A stretch of DNA of 64,000 nucleotides from JBFHQE01 sp041592335 (GTDB lineage: Bacteria; Pseudomonadota; Gammaproteobacteria; Thiohalobacterales; Thiohalobacteraceae), in contig JBFHQE010000003.1 in the NCBI GenBank assembly GCA_041592335.1, forward strand, positions 1-64,000. Reading direction: 5' to 3'. A program made the position numbers and the translations under genes. Shown in pieces: positions 8,979 through 17,676 of the stretch. The notes under the pieces are model-generated. The model was not told the DNA's origin. It did not search any database and saw only the letters and a program-made list of their open reading frames with translations. Position 1 is the first letter of the stretch; each line of letters opens with the position of its first letter.

Positions 8979-10298
8979 ATGCTCAAACACCTGCAAAATT
9001 CGAGTAAAACCCTGATCTCGCCCGATGCCTGGAGGGCACGCCTGGTATTCTGGTCAGGCGCGGTTATCGTCGGGCTGCTCGCGACCCTGTTTGCCATCAG
9101 CACCGAGCATGCAAACGCGTTTTTTGCCGAGCATGCCAGCCATAACCCCTATCTACCATTTATTGTTGCCCCGCTCGGTTTCATGCTGGTGATCTGGCTG
9201 ACGCGCCGCTTTGTCCCGGAGGCCAAGGGCAGCGGCATTCCCCAGGCCATCGCCGCCATGGAAATGAGCGAACACGTAAACCGCAGCCGCCTGCTGTCAT
9301 TCAAGATCGCGCTCAGCAAAATCGGGCTTTGCCTGATCGGCATGCTCAGCGGTGCATCGATCGGCCGCGAAGGTCCGACCGTGCATATCGGTGCCTCGGT
9401 GATGTTCGCCCTGGGCCGCTTCGGTAATTTTTCCCATCATTACATGGACAAGGGCCTGATCATGGCCGGCGGCGCGGCAGGGATCGCCGCAGCGTTCAAT
9501 ACACCGCTGGCCGGGATTATTTTCGCTATCGAGGAAATGGGGCGTACCTTCGAGCAGCGCACCAGCGGCGTACTGCTCACAGCCGTGTTCATCGCCGGGA
9601 TAACCGCGATCGCGATCCAGGGGCAATACACCTACTTCGGCTCCAGTGCCGCCTCACTGGCAACCTCGCAAATGCTGATCCCCATCCTGGCCTGCGGCTT
9701 CATTGGCGGCCTTTCCGGTGGCCTGTTCTCCCAACTTCTCATCTGGAGCAACGAAAAAATCAGCCGCGTTGCCGGGCGCTGGCCCCTGATACTGGCCTTT
9801 GGCTGCGGCCTGAGTCTCGCCATCATCGGCTATTTCTCGGGAGGAACCAGCTACGGCACCGGCTACCAGGAGGCGCAGGCCATTATCACCGGCGAGGGCC
9901 AACCAACCGAGGGATATGCCCTGTTCAAAATGGCGGCGACCTGGGTATCGTATCTCAGCGGTATTCCGGGCGGCATCTTTGCCCCGTCATTGGCGGCTGG
10001 CGCGGGCGTCGGGCAGGAAATCGCTCACTGGCTGGCAAGCTATCCGGCGGGCGCCATTATCATTCTGGGCATGGTCGGGTATTTTTCCGGCGTGGTGCAG
10101 ACACCCATCACTGCCTTTGTCATCGTGATGGAAATGACCGATAACAACGAGTTACTGTTGCCGCTGATGGCGACCAGCTTCATTGCCTACGCCACCTCGC
10201 AACGGGTCTGCCCGGAACCGATTTACCGGGCGCTGGCTAGAAACTTTATGCCTACGCCCCCATCTAACAAGGCTGAGACGGCGAAGAAGGACGCATAA
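8979..10298 (+). CDS. clcA: ClC-family chloride/proton exchanger
   Basis: Inner-membrane protein with many transmembrane helices. The selectivity motifs are GSGIPQ (about residue 85), GREGPTVHIG (about 128, with the gating Glu) and GGIFAPSLAAG (about 330). The second Glu, in FAIEEMGRTF, corresponds to the internal proton Glu of exchangers, so coupled Cl-/H+ antiport is more likely than a channel. There are no C-terminal CBS domains (439 aa). Its stop codon abuts the ATG of the next gene, so the two are one operon. Confidence 0.9.
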   Translation: MLKHLQNSSKTLISPDAWRARLVFWSGAVIVGLLATLFAISTEHANAFFAEHASHNPYLPFIVAPLGFMLVIWLTRRFVPEAKGSGIPQAIAAMEMSEHVNRSRLLSFKIALSKIGLCLIGMLSGASIGREGPTVHIGASVMFALGRFGNFSHHYMDKGLIMAGGAAGIAAAFNTPLAGIIFAIEEMGRTFEQRTSGVLLTAVFIAGITAIAIQGQYTYFGSSAASLATSQMLIPILACGFIGGLSGGLFSQLLIWSNEKISRVAGRWPLILAFGCGLSLAIIGYFSGGTSYGTGYQEAQAIITGEGQPTEGYALFKMAATWVSYLSGIPGGIFAPSLAAGAGVGQEIAHWLASYPAGAIIILGMVGYFSGVVQTPITAFVIVMEMTDNNELLLPLMATSFIAYATSQRVCPEPIYRALARNFMPTPPSNKAETAKKDA

Positions 10299-10979
10299 AT
10301 GGATCCGATTCATACCATTGCACTCACCATGGGCGTCGCCTGGGCGAGTGGCATCAATCTCTACGCCGCCGTTTTTATGCTGGGCTTCATGGGCATGAAC
10401 GGCTACATGGAACTTCCGCCGGACCTGCAACTGCTGTCCGACCCCATGGTACTGGCCGCCGCCGGATTCATGTATTGCGTGGAATTTTTCGCCGATAAAA
10501 CGCCGGGCGTCGATACCGGCTGGGACGCGATCCACACTTTCATCCGCATTCCCGCGGGCGCCGTGCTGGCTGCCGGTGCCGTCGGCGACGTCGGCCCCGC
10601 CATGAGTCTTGCCGCGGGTCTGGTTGGCGGTGGGCTTGCTGCCACGGCCCATGCAACGAAGGCCGGTTCGCGCGTACTGATCAACACATCGCCCGAGCCC
10701 GTTTCGAACTGGACGGCCTCGATCGCCGAGGACCTTGCCGTGATTGGCGGTCTTTGGACAGCCTTGAACTACCCCCTGGTTTTTATCGCCCTGCTGATTG
10801 TCTTTATCCTGGTGATGATCTGGCTGTTACCCAGGCTCTGGCGCGCCATTAAAACCATTACCCGCAAGATCGCGCAGTTCTTTTCCGGGGACAAAGCACC
10901 CGAGGAAAAAACCGAGTCCATGAGTATTCCCAAGAACATAAACCTCCCAAATCCTGACAACACTGAACGAGACCAATGA
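10299..10979 (+). CDS. DUF4126 family membrane protein
   Basis: Protein of 226 aa with an N-terminal stretch (HTIALTMGVAWASGIN) and Gly/Ala-rich hydrophobic segments typical of DUF4126, plus a strong C-terminal helix at about residues 160-185 and a charged cytoplasmic tail. Function is unknown. The ATG directly follows the clcA stop and its own stop overlaps the start of the thioredoxin-like gene (ATGA), so clcA-DUF4126-tlpA form a tightly coupled unit. Confidence 0.75.
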   Translation: MDPIHTIALTMGVAWASGINLYAAVFMLGFMGMNGYMELPPDLQLLSDPMVLAAAGFMYCVEFFADKTPGVDTGWDAIHTFIRIPAGAVLAAGAVGDVGPAMSLAAGLVGGGLAATAHATKAGSRVLINTSPEPVSNWTASIAEDLAVIGGLWTALNYPLVFIALLIVFILVMIWLLPRLWRAIKTITRKIAQFFSGDKAPEEKTESMSIPKNINLPNPDNTERDQ

Positions 10980-11473
10980 AACTAAAAGACCTGATACCCG
11001 GTGTATTTGTTGTCGCGCTTGTCGGCGCGCTGGCTTTTTTATGGCTGTCGCCCAGTGGCATTAAGGCCGCGCCCGAAATCTCACTAACCACGCTCGACGG
11101 CACCACCATCAATCTCGCCGAGAAACAGGGCAAGCCTTATCTAGTCACCTTCTGGGCCACGACCTGCCCCGGCTGCATCAAGGAAATGCCGCATTTTGTA
11201 GAGCTTTACAACGAATATTCACCACGCGGTTTTGACGTGATTGGCATTGCCGTGAAGTGGGATCCGCCGAACCAGGTTGCGGCCATGCGCGAAGCAAAGC
11301 AGATTCCCTATCCCATCGTCGTGGATGCAGAAGGCCAGTTTGGTAAAGCCTTTGGCGGCGTTCAGGTCACGCCCACGACCTTCCTCGTCGGCAGGGACGG
11401 TCGCATCCTGCAACAGAAGCTGGGCGAAATGGATATTGACGACTTGCGTAAGAAAGTCGAGGCACTACTGTAG
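10976..11473 (+). CDS. TlpA-like membrane-anchored thioredoxin
   Basis: Periplasmic thiol-disulfide protein. An uncleaved signal anchor is at about residues 8-26, followed by a TlpA/ResA-type thioredoxin fold with the active site WATTCPGC (about residues 58-65) and the cis-Pro loop VTPTTF. It probably reduces disulfides, for example in cytochrome c maturation. It overlaps the DUF4126 gene by 4 bp and precedes hemJ by 12 bp; a heme-related neighbour fits that role, but the substrate is unknown. Confidence 0.85.
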   Translation: MKLKDLIPGVFVVALVGALAFLWLSPSGIKAAPEISLTTLDGTTINLAEKQGKPYLVTFWATTCPGCIKEMPHFVELYNEYSPRGFDVIGIAVKWDPPNQVAAMREAKQIPYPIVVDAEGQFGKAFGGVQVTPTTFLVGRDGRILQQKLGEMDIDDLRKKVEALL

Positions 11474-11485
11474 GCAAGGAACCCT

Positions 11486-11908
11486 ATGCTCTGGATAAAA
11501 GCCCTGCACGTCATGTTCATGGTGACCTGGTTCGCCGGACTATTCTACTTGCCGCGCCTGTTCGTTTATCACGCCGATGCAACAGATGATGCCGGTAACG
11601 AACGCTTCAAGATTATGGAGCGTAAACTCTACGCCATCATGACCATTGGCGGCGTATTTACCGCCATTTTTGGCCTGTGGCTCCTGTTTGGCTATCACCT
11701 GGGTACTTTGCATAACACGCTCTGGCTGCCAATCAAGCTCGTGCTGGTGGCGGCCCTGATTGCCTATCACTTTTACTGCGGCCATCTGGTAAAAGTTTTT
11801 CGTGACGACCAGAACCGTCGCTCGCATGTGTTCTATCGCTGGTTTAATGAATTCCCAGCGCTGATCCTGATCGCAGTGATCCTGCTGGCCGTCGCCAGAC
11901 CCTTCTAA
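11486..11908 (+). CDS. hemJ: Protoporphyrinogen IX oxidase HemJ
   Basis: Membrane protein of 140 aa with four predicted helices. The N-terminal WIKALHVMFMVTWFAGLFYLPR and the YRWFNEFPALIL segment are hallmarks of the HemJ (UPF0093) family, which oxidises protoporphyrinogen IX in heme synthesis. The conserved His and Arg of the first helix are present. It is last in the clcA-DUF4126-tlpA-hemJ run. No clear hairpin terminator follows. Confidence 0.9.
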   Translation: MLWIKALHVMFMVTWFAGLFYLPRLFVYHADATDDAGNERFKIMERKLYAIMTIGGVFTAIFGLWLLFGYHLGTLHNTLWLPIKLVLVAALIAYHFYCGHLVKVFRDDQNRRSHVFYRWFNEFPALILIAVILLAVARPF

Positions 11909-11967
11909 AAAAACCCCCGCAATACCCCACCAACACAGAAGTCATCCGCCCCCTCATAATTAAGTAA

Positions 11968-12006
11968 TGATAATGATTTGCATTTAGATATAGTTTAACG
12001 TATAGT
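11968..12006 (+). promoter_or_regulatory. Fur-regulated promoter of the porin/FMN/PepSY/cytochrome operon
   Basis: TGATAATGATTTGCA (11968-11982) matches the 7-1-7 Fur box TGATAATCATTATCA at all but two arm positions. It overlaps a promoter with -35 TTGCAT (11978-11983), a 17-bp spacer and -10 TATAGT (12001-12006). Bound Fur-Fe2+ would cover the -35, so the operon at 12072-15214 should be repressed by iron. The untranslated leader would be about 60 nt. Confidence 0.8.
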
Positions 12007-12071
12007 CGCCGCCAATTTCTGACACCTCGGTCATTCACCCCCTTATCAATTCTAGAAAGGAGCAACGACAA

Positions 12072-13289
12072 GTGATCAAACAATCATTGCTGAGTCTCAC
12101 GATCGGTGGCCTGTTGGCGGCACCCGCAATCCCGGCATTCGCCGACAACATGCCGAGCGCAGAAGAAATGTGGCGCATCATTCAACAACAGCAAAAAGAG
12201 ATTGCTGAATTGAAATCTCAGGCACAAACCACCGAAGAGAAAGCAACAGCAGCGGTAGAAGCCGTTGAATCGCGCGGCGGTACTGGCGGGAACTGGGCCG
12301 ACAAAACGACCATCGGCGGATACGGTGAATTGCACTACAACAATCTTAGCGGCGAAGGTGGCGCCTCCGACAAGGACGAGTTCGACTTTCATCGCTTTGT
12401 CGTATTCCTTGGGCATGAATTCAACGAGGATGTGCGCTTTTTCTCGGAACTGGAAATTGAACACGCCCTTGTCGAGGATACCGCGGACGGTTCCGGCCCC
12501 GGCGAAGTTGAACTGGAGCAGGCCTACATTGAAGTGGATCTGAATGATCAACATCGCACCAGGGCCGGTGTATTCCTGCTCCCGGTCGGCATTATGAATG
12601 AAACACATGAACCGCCGACTTTTTATGGCGTAGAACGCAACCCGGTTGAAAGCAACATTATACCCGCTACCTGGTGGGCCGCCGGCGCCGGCATCTCGGG
12701 TGAACTCGCACAGGGATTCAGTTATGACCTTGCGGTTCATGAAGGACTCAACACTTCGTCCGGCAGTAGTTATAAACCTCGCAGCGGTCGACAAAAATCA
12801 GCCAAGGCGGCAGCCGATGATTTCGCCTATACCGCAAGGCTCAAGTGGACCGGCATACCGGGCGTGGAGATCGCCGGGACTTTCCAGCATCAAACCGACA
12901 TGACTCAAAGCAGCGACAGTACCGCCGGGAGTGGCAACCTGTACGAAATCCACGGCATTTACAACAAGGGCCCATTTGGACTTCGTGCCCTCTATGCCCT
13001 GTGGGATCTGGATGGCGCAGGACCTGCCTCGATTGGCGCGGACGAACAGGTCGGCTGGTACATAGAGCCTTCTTATCGCATCAATGATTCATGGGGTGTT
13101 TTTACCCGTTACAACCAGTATGACAACACTGCTGGCGACAGCATCTCAAGCGAGAAAACGCAATGGGATGTCGGCGTTAACTGGTGGGTACATCCAGATG
13201 TTGTATTCAAGGCGGATTACCAGACTCAGGATAACGACAATGGTCAGGATCAAAATGGCTTTAATCTGGGTGTTGGGTTCCAGTTCTGA
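12072..13289 (+). CDS. Outer-membrane porin, OprP/OprO-like
   Basis: Signal peptide of about 24 residues (cleavage after PAFA), then a short coiled coil with a Gln/Lys/Glu-rich segment (about 33-60), then an amphipathic beta-barrel ending in the outer-membrane signature LGVGFQF. The barrel resembles phosphate-selective porin O/P types. GTG start with AAGGAG nine bases upstream. It is first gene after the Fur-box promoter, so the barrel is more likely tied to iron supply than to phosphate; the substrate is unknown. A terminator-like hairpin follows. Confidence 0.8.
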   Translation: MIKQSLLSLTIGGLLAAPAIPAFADNMPSAEEMWRIIQQQQKEIAELKSQAQTTEEKATAAVEAVESRGGTGGNWADKTTIGGYGELHYNNLSGEGGASDKDEFDFHRFVVFLGHEFNEDVRFFSELEIEHALVEDTADGSGPGEVELEQAYIEVDLNDQHRTRAGVFLLPVGIMNETHEPPTFYGVERNPVESNIIPATWWAAGAGISGELAQGFSYDLAVHEGLNTSSGSSYKPRSGRQKSAKAAADDFAYTARLKWTGIPGVEIAGTFQHQTDMTQSSDSTAGSGNLYEIHGIYNKGPFGLRALYALWDLDGAGPASIGADEQVGWYIEPSYRINDSWGVFTRYNQYDNTAGDSISSEKTQWDVGVNWWVHPDVVFKADYQTQDNDNGQDQNGFNLGVGFQF

Positions 13290-13321
13290 AACTGAACGCA
13301 CGTATCCAGTCAATCTCATGG

Positions 13322-13346
13322 GGGGCACGAACGTGCCCCTACTTTT
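13322..13346 (+). terminator. Intercistronic terminator-like hairpin after the porin gene
   Basis: Perfect 8-bp stem GGGGCACG/CGTGCCCC with a 2-nt loop, followed by TACTTTTTC. Its place inside an otherwise co-directional gene set suggests partial termination, so that the porin is made in excess over the downstream redox genes, or mRNA 3'-end protection. Confidence 0.6.
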
Positions 13347-13362
13347 TCATTGAGGAGCGATT

Positions 13363-13884
13363 ATGTTTCGCATCACTCTTGCATTAATGCTTGTCATGGC
13401 CGCGTATGTCCTGCCGTATCCCGCCCATGCCACGGAAACCTATCAAACGCCCGATGAGTTTATCGCCGAATCATTTTCGCAGCAGCCACCGGAACCCGGT
13501 GTTGTCTGGTTACAGGGAGAAACCAGCAAGACAGTAGAATCCATCCTGGGTCATCGTTACAGCAGTTTACGCATTCGTTACTGGCAACAGGATCAACGCA
13601 GTGCATGGATTCTGGAAGAAATTGGCAAGGAGCGGCCCATTACCATGGGGTTCGTCATCAGTGACAATAAAATTGAATCGATGAAAGTATTGATCTACCG
13701 GGAATCGCGCGGCTGGGAAATACGCCATGACTTCTTCCTTGAACAATTCTCCCGGGCAACGCTGGATTCGCAACTGACACTTGACCGGCACATCGATTCC
13801 ATTTCAGGAGCCACCCTGTCCGTACGCGCCGCGACCAATCTGGCACGCCTTGCGCTCTATCTGGCTCAACAGGTACAACCCTAG
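13363..13884 (+). CDS. Periplasmic FMN-binding domain protein
   Basis: Signal peptide (cleavage near AHA, residue 23), then about 150 residues ending in DSISGATLSVRA, the flavinylation-type motif of FMN-bind domains (NqrC/RnfG family), where ApbE attaches FMN covalently to a Thr/Ser; here the acceptor position is Ser. Probably a periplasmic one-electron flavoprotein. AGGAG precedes the ATG and the next gene starts 2 bp downstream. The PepSY membrane protein and cytochrome c that follow suggest a short electron-transfer chain. Confidence 0.8.
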   Translation: MFRITLALMLVMAAYVLPYPAHATETYQTPDEFIAESFSQQPPEPGVVWLQGETSKTVESILGHRYSSLRIRYWQQDQRSAWILEEIGKERPITMGFVISDNKIESMKVLIYRESRGWEIRHDFFLEQFSRATLDSQLTLDRHIDSISGATLSVRAATNLARLALYLAQQVQP

Positions 13885-13886
13885 AC

Positions 13887-14684
13887 ATGTCGCACCACCG
13901 ACAAAGAAAACCCTTCCTCCGACTCAGATCCCTTTATATCTGGCATCGTCACCTCGGTGTCGTGGCGGCACTTTTTGCCGTCATGCTGAGTATCACAGGT
14001 TTACTGCTAAATCATACCGATACACTGCAACTTGGCAGTCGATTCATCGGCAACCGTTTTTTACTGGACTGGTATGGAGTTGCGCCACCGGCAACTATCC
14101 GCTCCTTTGCAGCAGGCTCTGTTTATATCAATCAGATTGAAGACAGACTCTTCTTCGACGCGCAACCCATTCATGCACAGCAAGGTATGCTGGTCGGCGC
14201 AACACGATCCGACGACCTACTAATCATCGCCATGGAACAGGCATTGCTATTATACAGCGTGAAAGGCGAACTGATTGAGCAGCTTTCCAGCACCACCGGT
14301 TTACCCATCCCAATCAACCGCATCGGCATGGACCCACAGTCCAGACTCATACTGCAATCGAACGATAAGCTGTATCAGGCGGATAAACAGCTTCTGCATT
14401 TCCATGGCAGCATGGAGAGCCCAGACAATATTCTGTGGAGCACGCCTGTTCAGGCACCGTATTCACTGAACGCCCTGCTGACCCAGAACTATCGTGGCAA
14501 TATTATTTCCGTTGAACGCTTCCTGCTGGATCTGCACAGCGGCAGACTGCTAGGCAAGCTCGGGATTGTTATTATCGATCTGGCTGGACTGGCGCTTCTG
14601 GCACTCGCGCTCAGTGGACTATTCTTATGGCATCAACAATACAAGAAGCGCCAGGCACACCGACTCACCAGCAAACGCCATTAA
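13887..14684 (+). CDS. PepSY-associated transmembrane protein
   Basis: Protein of 265 aa with a membrane helix near each end (about residues 25-48 and 228-250) and a periplasmic domain between. His residues flank the membrane segments (WHRHLG and LLNH around helix 1, FLWHQQ after helix 2), a pattern that could hold heme. PepSY-type membrane proteins include ferric-siderophore and ferric reductases. Position between an FMN-binding protein and a cytochrome c under a Fur box supports trans-membrane iron reduction; this is inference. Confidence 0.7.
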   Translation: MSHHRQRKPFLRLRSLYIWHRHLGVVAALFAVMLSITGLLLNHTDTLQLGSRFIGNRFLLDWYGVAPPATIRSFAAGSVYINQIEDRLFFDAQPIHAQQGMLVGATRSDDLLIIAMEQALLLYSVKGELIEQLSSTTGLPIPINRIGMDPQSRLILQSNDKLYQADKQLLHFHGSMESPDNILWSTPVQAPYSLNALLTQNYRGNIISVERFLLDLHSGRLLGKLGIVIIDLAGLALLALALSGLFLWHQQYKKRQAHRLTSKRH

Positions 14685-14713
14685 ACTGCTTTTTTTCGAC
14701 AGAGGTATCCATT

Positions 14714-15214
14714 ATGAAAAAACCGCTTGTTCTATTGATATCCTTCATGATGACGGGCTCCGCCGTTGCCGCCAACAACAGTAACGATGATTGGCGTAAG
14801 GCCGCTAGCGCCGAGAAAAAGATGGCCAATATAGTGAAGACACTACCCGGCGCCTCTACCTTGATGCTCCAGATGGGCATGCGTTACCAGAATCTTTACT
14901 GGGCAGCGAAACAGGGCAAGTGGCAGTTTGCCGAATACCAGGCAGAAGAAATGGAAGACCTGCTTCATACCCTGCAAATCACCCGGCCCGGCCGCGCCAG
15001 CACAGCCCAGGTGTTTCTTGACTCCATGTATCCCCGTATTCTCGAGGCAACTGCCAGCAAAGACTGGAGCCGCTTCAAAGACGCATTCCATGACTTGCAC
15101 AATGCCTGCATGCAATGCCATGTCGATAACGATCATGAATTTATTGTCATCCCCTATGAACCCAAGTGGGCTTCTTCGCCGGTGCTGAACCTGGAACCGG
15201 AACTCGAGGACTAG
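14714..15214 (+). CDS. Periplasmic monoheme cytochrome c
   Basis: Signal peptide (cleavage after AVA, about residue 20) and a mostly helical mature part with one c-type heme site CMQCH at about residue 132. An upstream in-frame start exists at 14627, but the ATG at 14714 has AGAGG eight bases before it and directly precedes the signal peptide. 166 aa. I do not recognise a closer family. Last gene of the Fur-box operon; likely electron partner of the FMN and PepSY proteins. Its end is 2 bp from the minus-strand sRNA terminator. Confidence 0.75.
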   Translation: MKKPLVLLISFMMTGSAVAANNSNDDWRKAASAEKKMANIVKTLPGASTLMLQMGMRYQNLYWAAKQGKWQFAEYQAEEMEDLLHTLQITRPGRASTAQVFLDSMYPRILEATASKDWSRFKDAFHDLHNACMQCHVDNDHEFIVIPYEPKWASSPVLNLEPELED

Positions 15215-15216
15215 TC

Positions 15217-15246
15217 AAAAAAAAGGGATTACCGACAGGTAATCCC
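15217..15246 (-). terminator. Rho-independent terminator of the candidate sRNA
   Basis: Perfect 9-bp stem GGGATTACC/GGTAATCCC with a TGTC loop, followed on the minus strand by eight consecutive T. The plus strand has no T run after the stem, so it acts on minus-strand transcription: the candidate sRNA, and possibly ptsP readthrough. Confidence 0.9.
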
Positions 15247-15317
15247 GAAAGGAATATTAGGAGATCAGACACTGAGGAGATGTTTACAGCCCTGCCAGGC
15301 ATCACCGCTTCAGTGAT
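15217..15317 (-). ncRNA. Candidate Fur-repressed small RNA (RyhB/PrrF-like in logic)
   Basis: A promoter with an overlapping Fur box (15322-15350) is followed by about 100 nt and a strong terminator, all on the minus strand between two convergent genes. The RNA would start with a hairpin (CATCAC/GTGATG, 15299-15318), continue with a mostly unpaired stretch holding two ATCTCCT copies (complements of 15275-15281 and 15259-15265), and end in the stem with a U8 tail suited to Hfq. The repeated UCUCCU could pair with Shine-Dalgarno sequences. I see no sequence match to RyhB or PrrF; assignment rests on architecture. Confidence 0.65.
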
Positions 15318-15321
15318 GGCT

Positions 15322-15350
15322 ATTTAATCGCAAATGCGAATCATTGTCAA
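15322..15350 (-). promoter_or_regulatory. Promoter with Fur box driving the candidate sRNA
   Basis: Minus strand: -35 TTGACA (15345-15350), a 17-bp spacer and -10 TTAAAT (15322-15327). The Fur-box-like palindrome, written on the plus strand as TGCGAATCATTGTCA (15335-15349), differs from TGATAATCATTATCA at three positions and covers the -35 and spacer. Iron-loaded Fur would block it. It lies just downstream of the ptsP stop. Confidence 0.7.
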
Positions 15351-15364
15351 CCGCGTTTGAGAAA

Positions 15365-17638
15365 TTATTTCCCGGCCCTGATCAGCCCGCCCAGCCCGGC
15401 TTCATCCAACGCCCCGCGCATCAGCGCCTTGATGGCGGAAACCTGGTGCATCTCAACAGCCTGACCGGCCAGCAACTCCGCCTGCTGTTTAGTGAACGTT
15501 CTGATCGCCCATTTCACCCGGTGCAGACTGCCCACGCTCATGCTCAGGCTATCCACGCCAAGCCCCAGCAGAATGATGGCCGCGATCGGATCGCCCGCCA
15601 TTTCGCCACAGACACTCACCGGCTTACCCGCCGCGTGGGCCTGCTGAATCACCTGCCGAATCGCGCGCAGCACGGCCGGATGCAGGCAATCGTAAAGCTC
15701 CGACACCTGCGCATTATTGCGATCCACCGCTAACAGGTACTGGGTCAGGTCGTTCGTGCCGATCGAGAAGAAGTCTACCCGCTCCGCCAATGTCTGAACC
15801 TGGTAGACCGCCGAAGGCACCTCGATCATTACCCCAAGCCGTGGGCGGCTGACCAGAATACCCTCTTCTAGTAATTCTTCCTGCGCACGAGTGATAAGCG
15901 CGATCGCTTCATCGACCTCATTCAGGTCGGCAATCATCGGCAACAGCAGATTCAGGTTATTACTCTTTTGACTGGCCGCCAGCATGGCACGCAGCTGGGT
16001 CAGAAAGATTTCCGGATGATCCAGCATGATTCGTATTCCGCGCCACCCCAGGAAGGGGTTATCTTCCACCACCGGAAAATAGGGCAAGGGTTTATCGCCA
16101 CCGATATCCAGGGTACGCAGCACCACCGGCAAGGGCGCAAAGCCATCCATGACTTCGGCATAAATACGTTTTTGCTCGGCTTCGCCCGGGAAGCGGTCGC
16201 GAATCATGAAGGGTACCTCGGTACGGTACAGACCCACGCCGTCGGCCCCGGAACGCAGTGAAGGCGATATATCCGCCAGCAGCCCGGTATTTACATATAA
16301 AGGAATACGATGACCGTCCGGCGTTTCCGCCGGCAACTTGCCCAGCTTGGCGAGCCCTTCGCGCAGCTCGGCCTCTTCACGCATCAGGCGCTGGAATTCC
16401 TCCAGCATGTTTGCCGAGGGATGCACATGCACCTTACCGCGGTAACCGTCGATCACCAGTTGCTGGCCATCGAGCTGCGCCGTCGGCAGATCGCCAACCC
16501 CCATTACCGCCGGGATACCAAGAGCATGCGCCAGGATCGCCACATGCGACGCACTGGAACCTCGCGCCGAAACCACACCTTTCAGGTATTGCGGTGGAAC
16601 TTCCGCCAACTGGGTTGCACTCAGTTCCGCGCCGACCAGAATCGTCGGCCCACTCACCGATACCGTTTCGGTTTGCTCCGACTGGATATACGTCAGAATG
16701 CGCTGTCCAAGATCGCGGATATCATCGGCGCGCTCGCGTAAATACGCATCATCCATCTGTTGGAACAGTTTCACATGCTCCTGGATGGTCTCGCGCAACG
16801 CCCCCGCCGCCCAGTTACCGGCCCGGATGCGTGCTTCCGTACCGTCAATCAGCGTATCGCTCGACAGCATTAACGAAAATGCATCGAATAGTGCCAGGTC
16901 TTCCGCCGGTAACACATGCGTCATGCGCGCACTGAAATCCTTGAGATCGGCCCTGACCTGCTCAACCGCGAGTGAAAAGAGCTCGATTTCATCCTCGACC
17001 TGTTCCGGGAGTACGGGATGATCGGGTATGGCATTGAGATCGGCGAGAGGGAAAATAATCTTGGCCCGACCGATCTCGAGACCCGGCGAACCGGCCACGC
17101 CGGTAAGCGTAAATGATATATCGTCGCTGACCTGCTCCAGCAAGCGCGCTGCTTCACCGGATTTTTCCGCGTGGCTGATAGCGCCGGCCAGCTGCGCGGC
17201 CAGCGTAACCAGGAAGGCTTCATCCTGGGATTCAAAACGGCGTTTTGCCGTCTGCCGCACCACCAGCACGCCCAGCACCTCGCGATGCTGAATAACCGGC
17301 ACACCCAGAAAACCATGAAACGATTGCTCGCCGGGGTCGACCAGCTTGAGATAACGGGGATGAGAAGGCGCGTCTTCCAGGTTGACCGGCTCGGCACGCT
17401 CCACCACCAGTCCGACCAGGCCATCGCCGGCGCGAATGCGCAGATTACCGACGAATGCCGGATCCAGCCCTTCAGCCGCCATCAACACCAGGTCTTCGGC
17501 TTCACCATGGCGGAAATACACCGACGCCGCATCCGCCAGCATCGCTTCTTTAACGCGACCGACAATGATATCGAGCGCCTGTTGCAGATTAGGCGCCGCG
17601 TTAACGGCTTGCACAATGGCGCGCAGGATCTCAAACAT
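15365..17638 (-). CDS. ptsP: PEP-protein phosphotransferase PtsP (EI-Ntr)
   Basis: First enzyme of the nitrogen PTS: it phosphorylates NPr with PEP. An N-terminal GAF domain (about 1-165) is followed by the EI phospho-His domain, with the active-site segment SASHVAILAHALGIPAVMG, and the PEP-binding TIM barrel (DFFSIGTNDLTQYLLA, SVCGEMAGD). The ATG at 17636-17638 aligns with the E. coli start; a GTG four codons upstream is possible. It follows rppH by 38 bp, the same order as in other gammaproteobacteria. Confidence 0.95.
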   Translation of the reverse strand: MFEILRAIVQAVNAAPNLQQALDIIVGRVKEAMLADAASVYFRHGEAEDLVLMAAEGLDPAFVGNLRIRAGDGLVGLVVERAEPVNLEDAPSHPRYLKLVDPGEQSFHGFLGVPVIQHREVLGVLVVRQTAKRRFESQDEAFLVTLAAQLAGAISHAEKSGEAARLLEQVSDDISFTLTGVAGSPGLEIGRAKIIFPLADLNAIPDHPVLPEQVEDEIELFSLAVEQVRADLKDFSARMTHVLPAEDLALFDAFSLMLSSDTLIDGTEARIRAGNWAAGALRETIQEHVKLFQQMDDAYLRERADDIRDLGQRILTYIQSEQTETVSVSGPTILVGAELSATQLAEVPPQYLKGVVSARGSSASHVAILAHALGIPAVMGVGDLPTAQLDGQQLVIDGYRGKVHVHPSANMLEEFQRLMREEAELREGLAKLGKLPAETPDGHRIPLYVNTGLLADISPSLRSGADGVGLYRTEVPFMIRDRFPGEAEQKRIYAEVMDGFAPLPVVLRTLDIGGDKPLPYFPVVEDNPFLGWRGIRIMLDHPEIFLTQLRAMLAASQKSNNLNLLLPMIADLNEVDEAIALITRAQEELLEEGILVSRPRLGVMIEVPSAVYQVQTLAERVDFFSIGTNDLTQYLLAVDRNNAQVSELYDCLHPAVLRAIRQVIQQAHAAGKPVSVCGEMAGDPIAAIILLGLGVDSLSMSVGSLHRVKWAIRTFTKQQAELLAGQAVEMHQVSAIKALMRGALDEAGLGGLIRAGK

Positions 17639-17676
17639 GGTGTGAACCACGGCTCATGGGCGGGAAAACCAGGATA

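Noticed and set aside
15280..15327. Small plus-strand ORF of 15 codons after AGGAG, between the cytochrome gene and ptsP.
   Set aside because: The AGGAG directly abuts the ATG with no spacing, and the same bases are better explained as the seeds of the minus-strand sRNA candidate.
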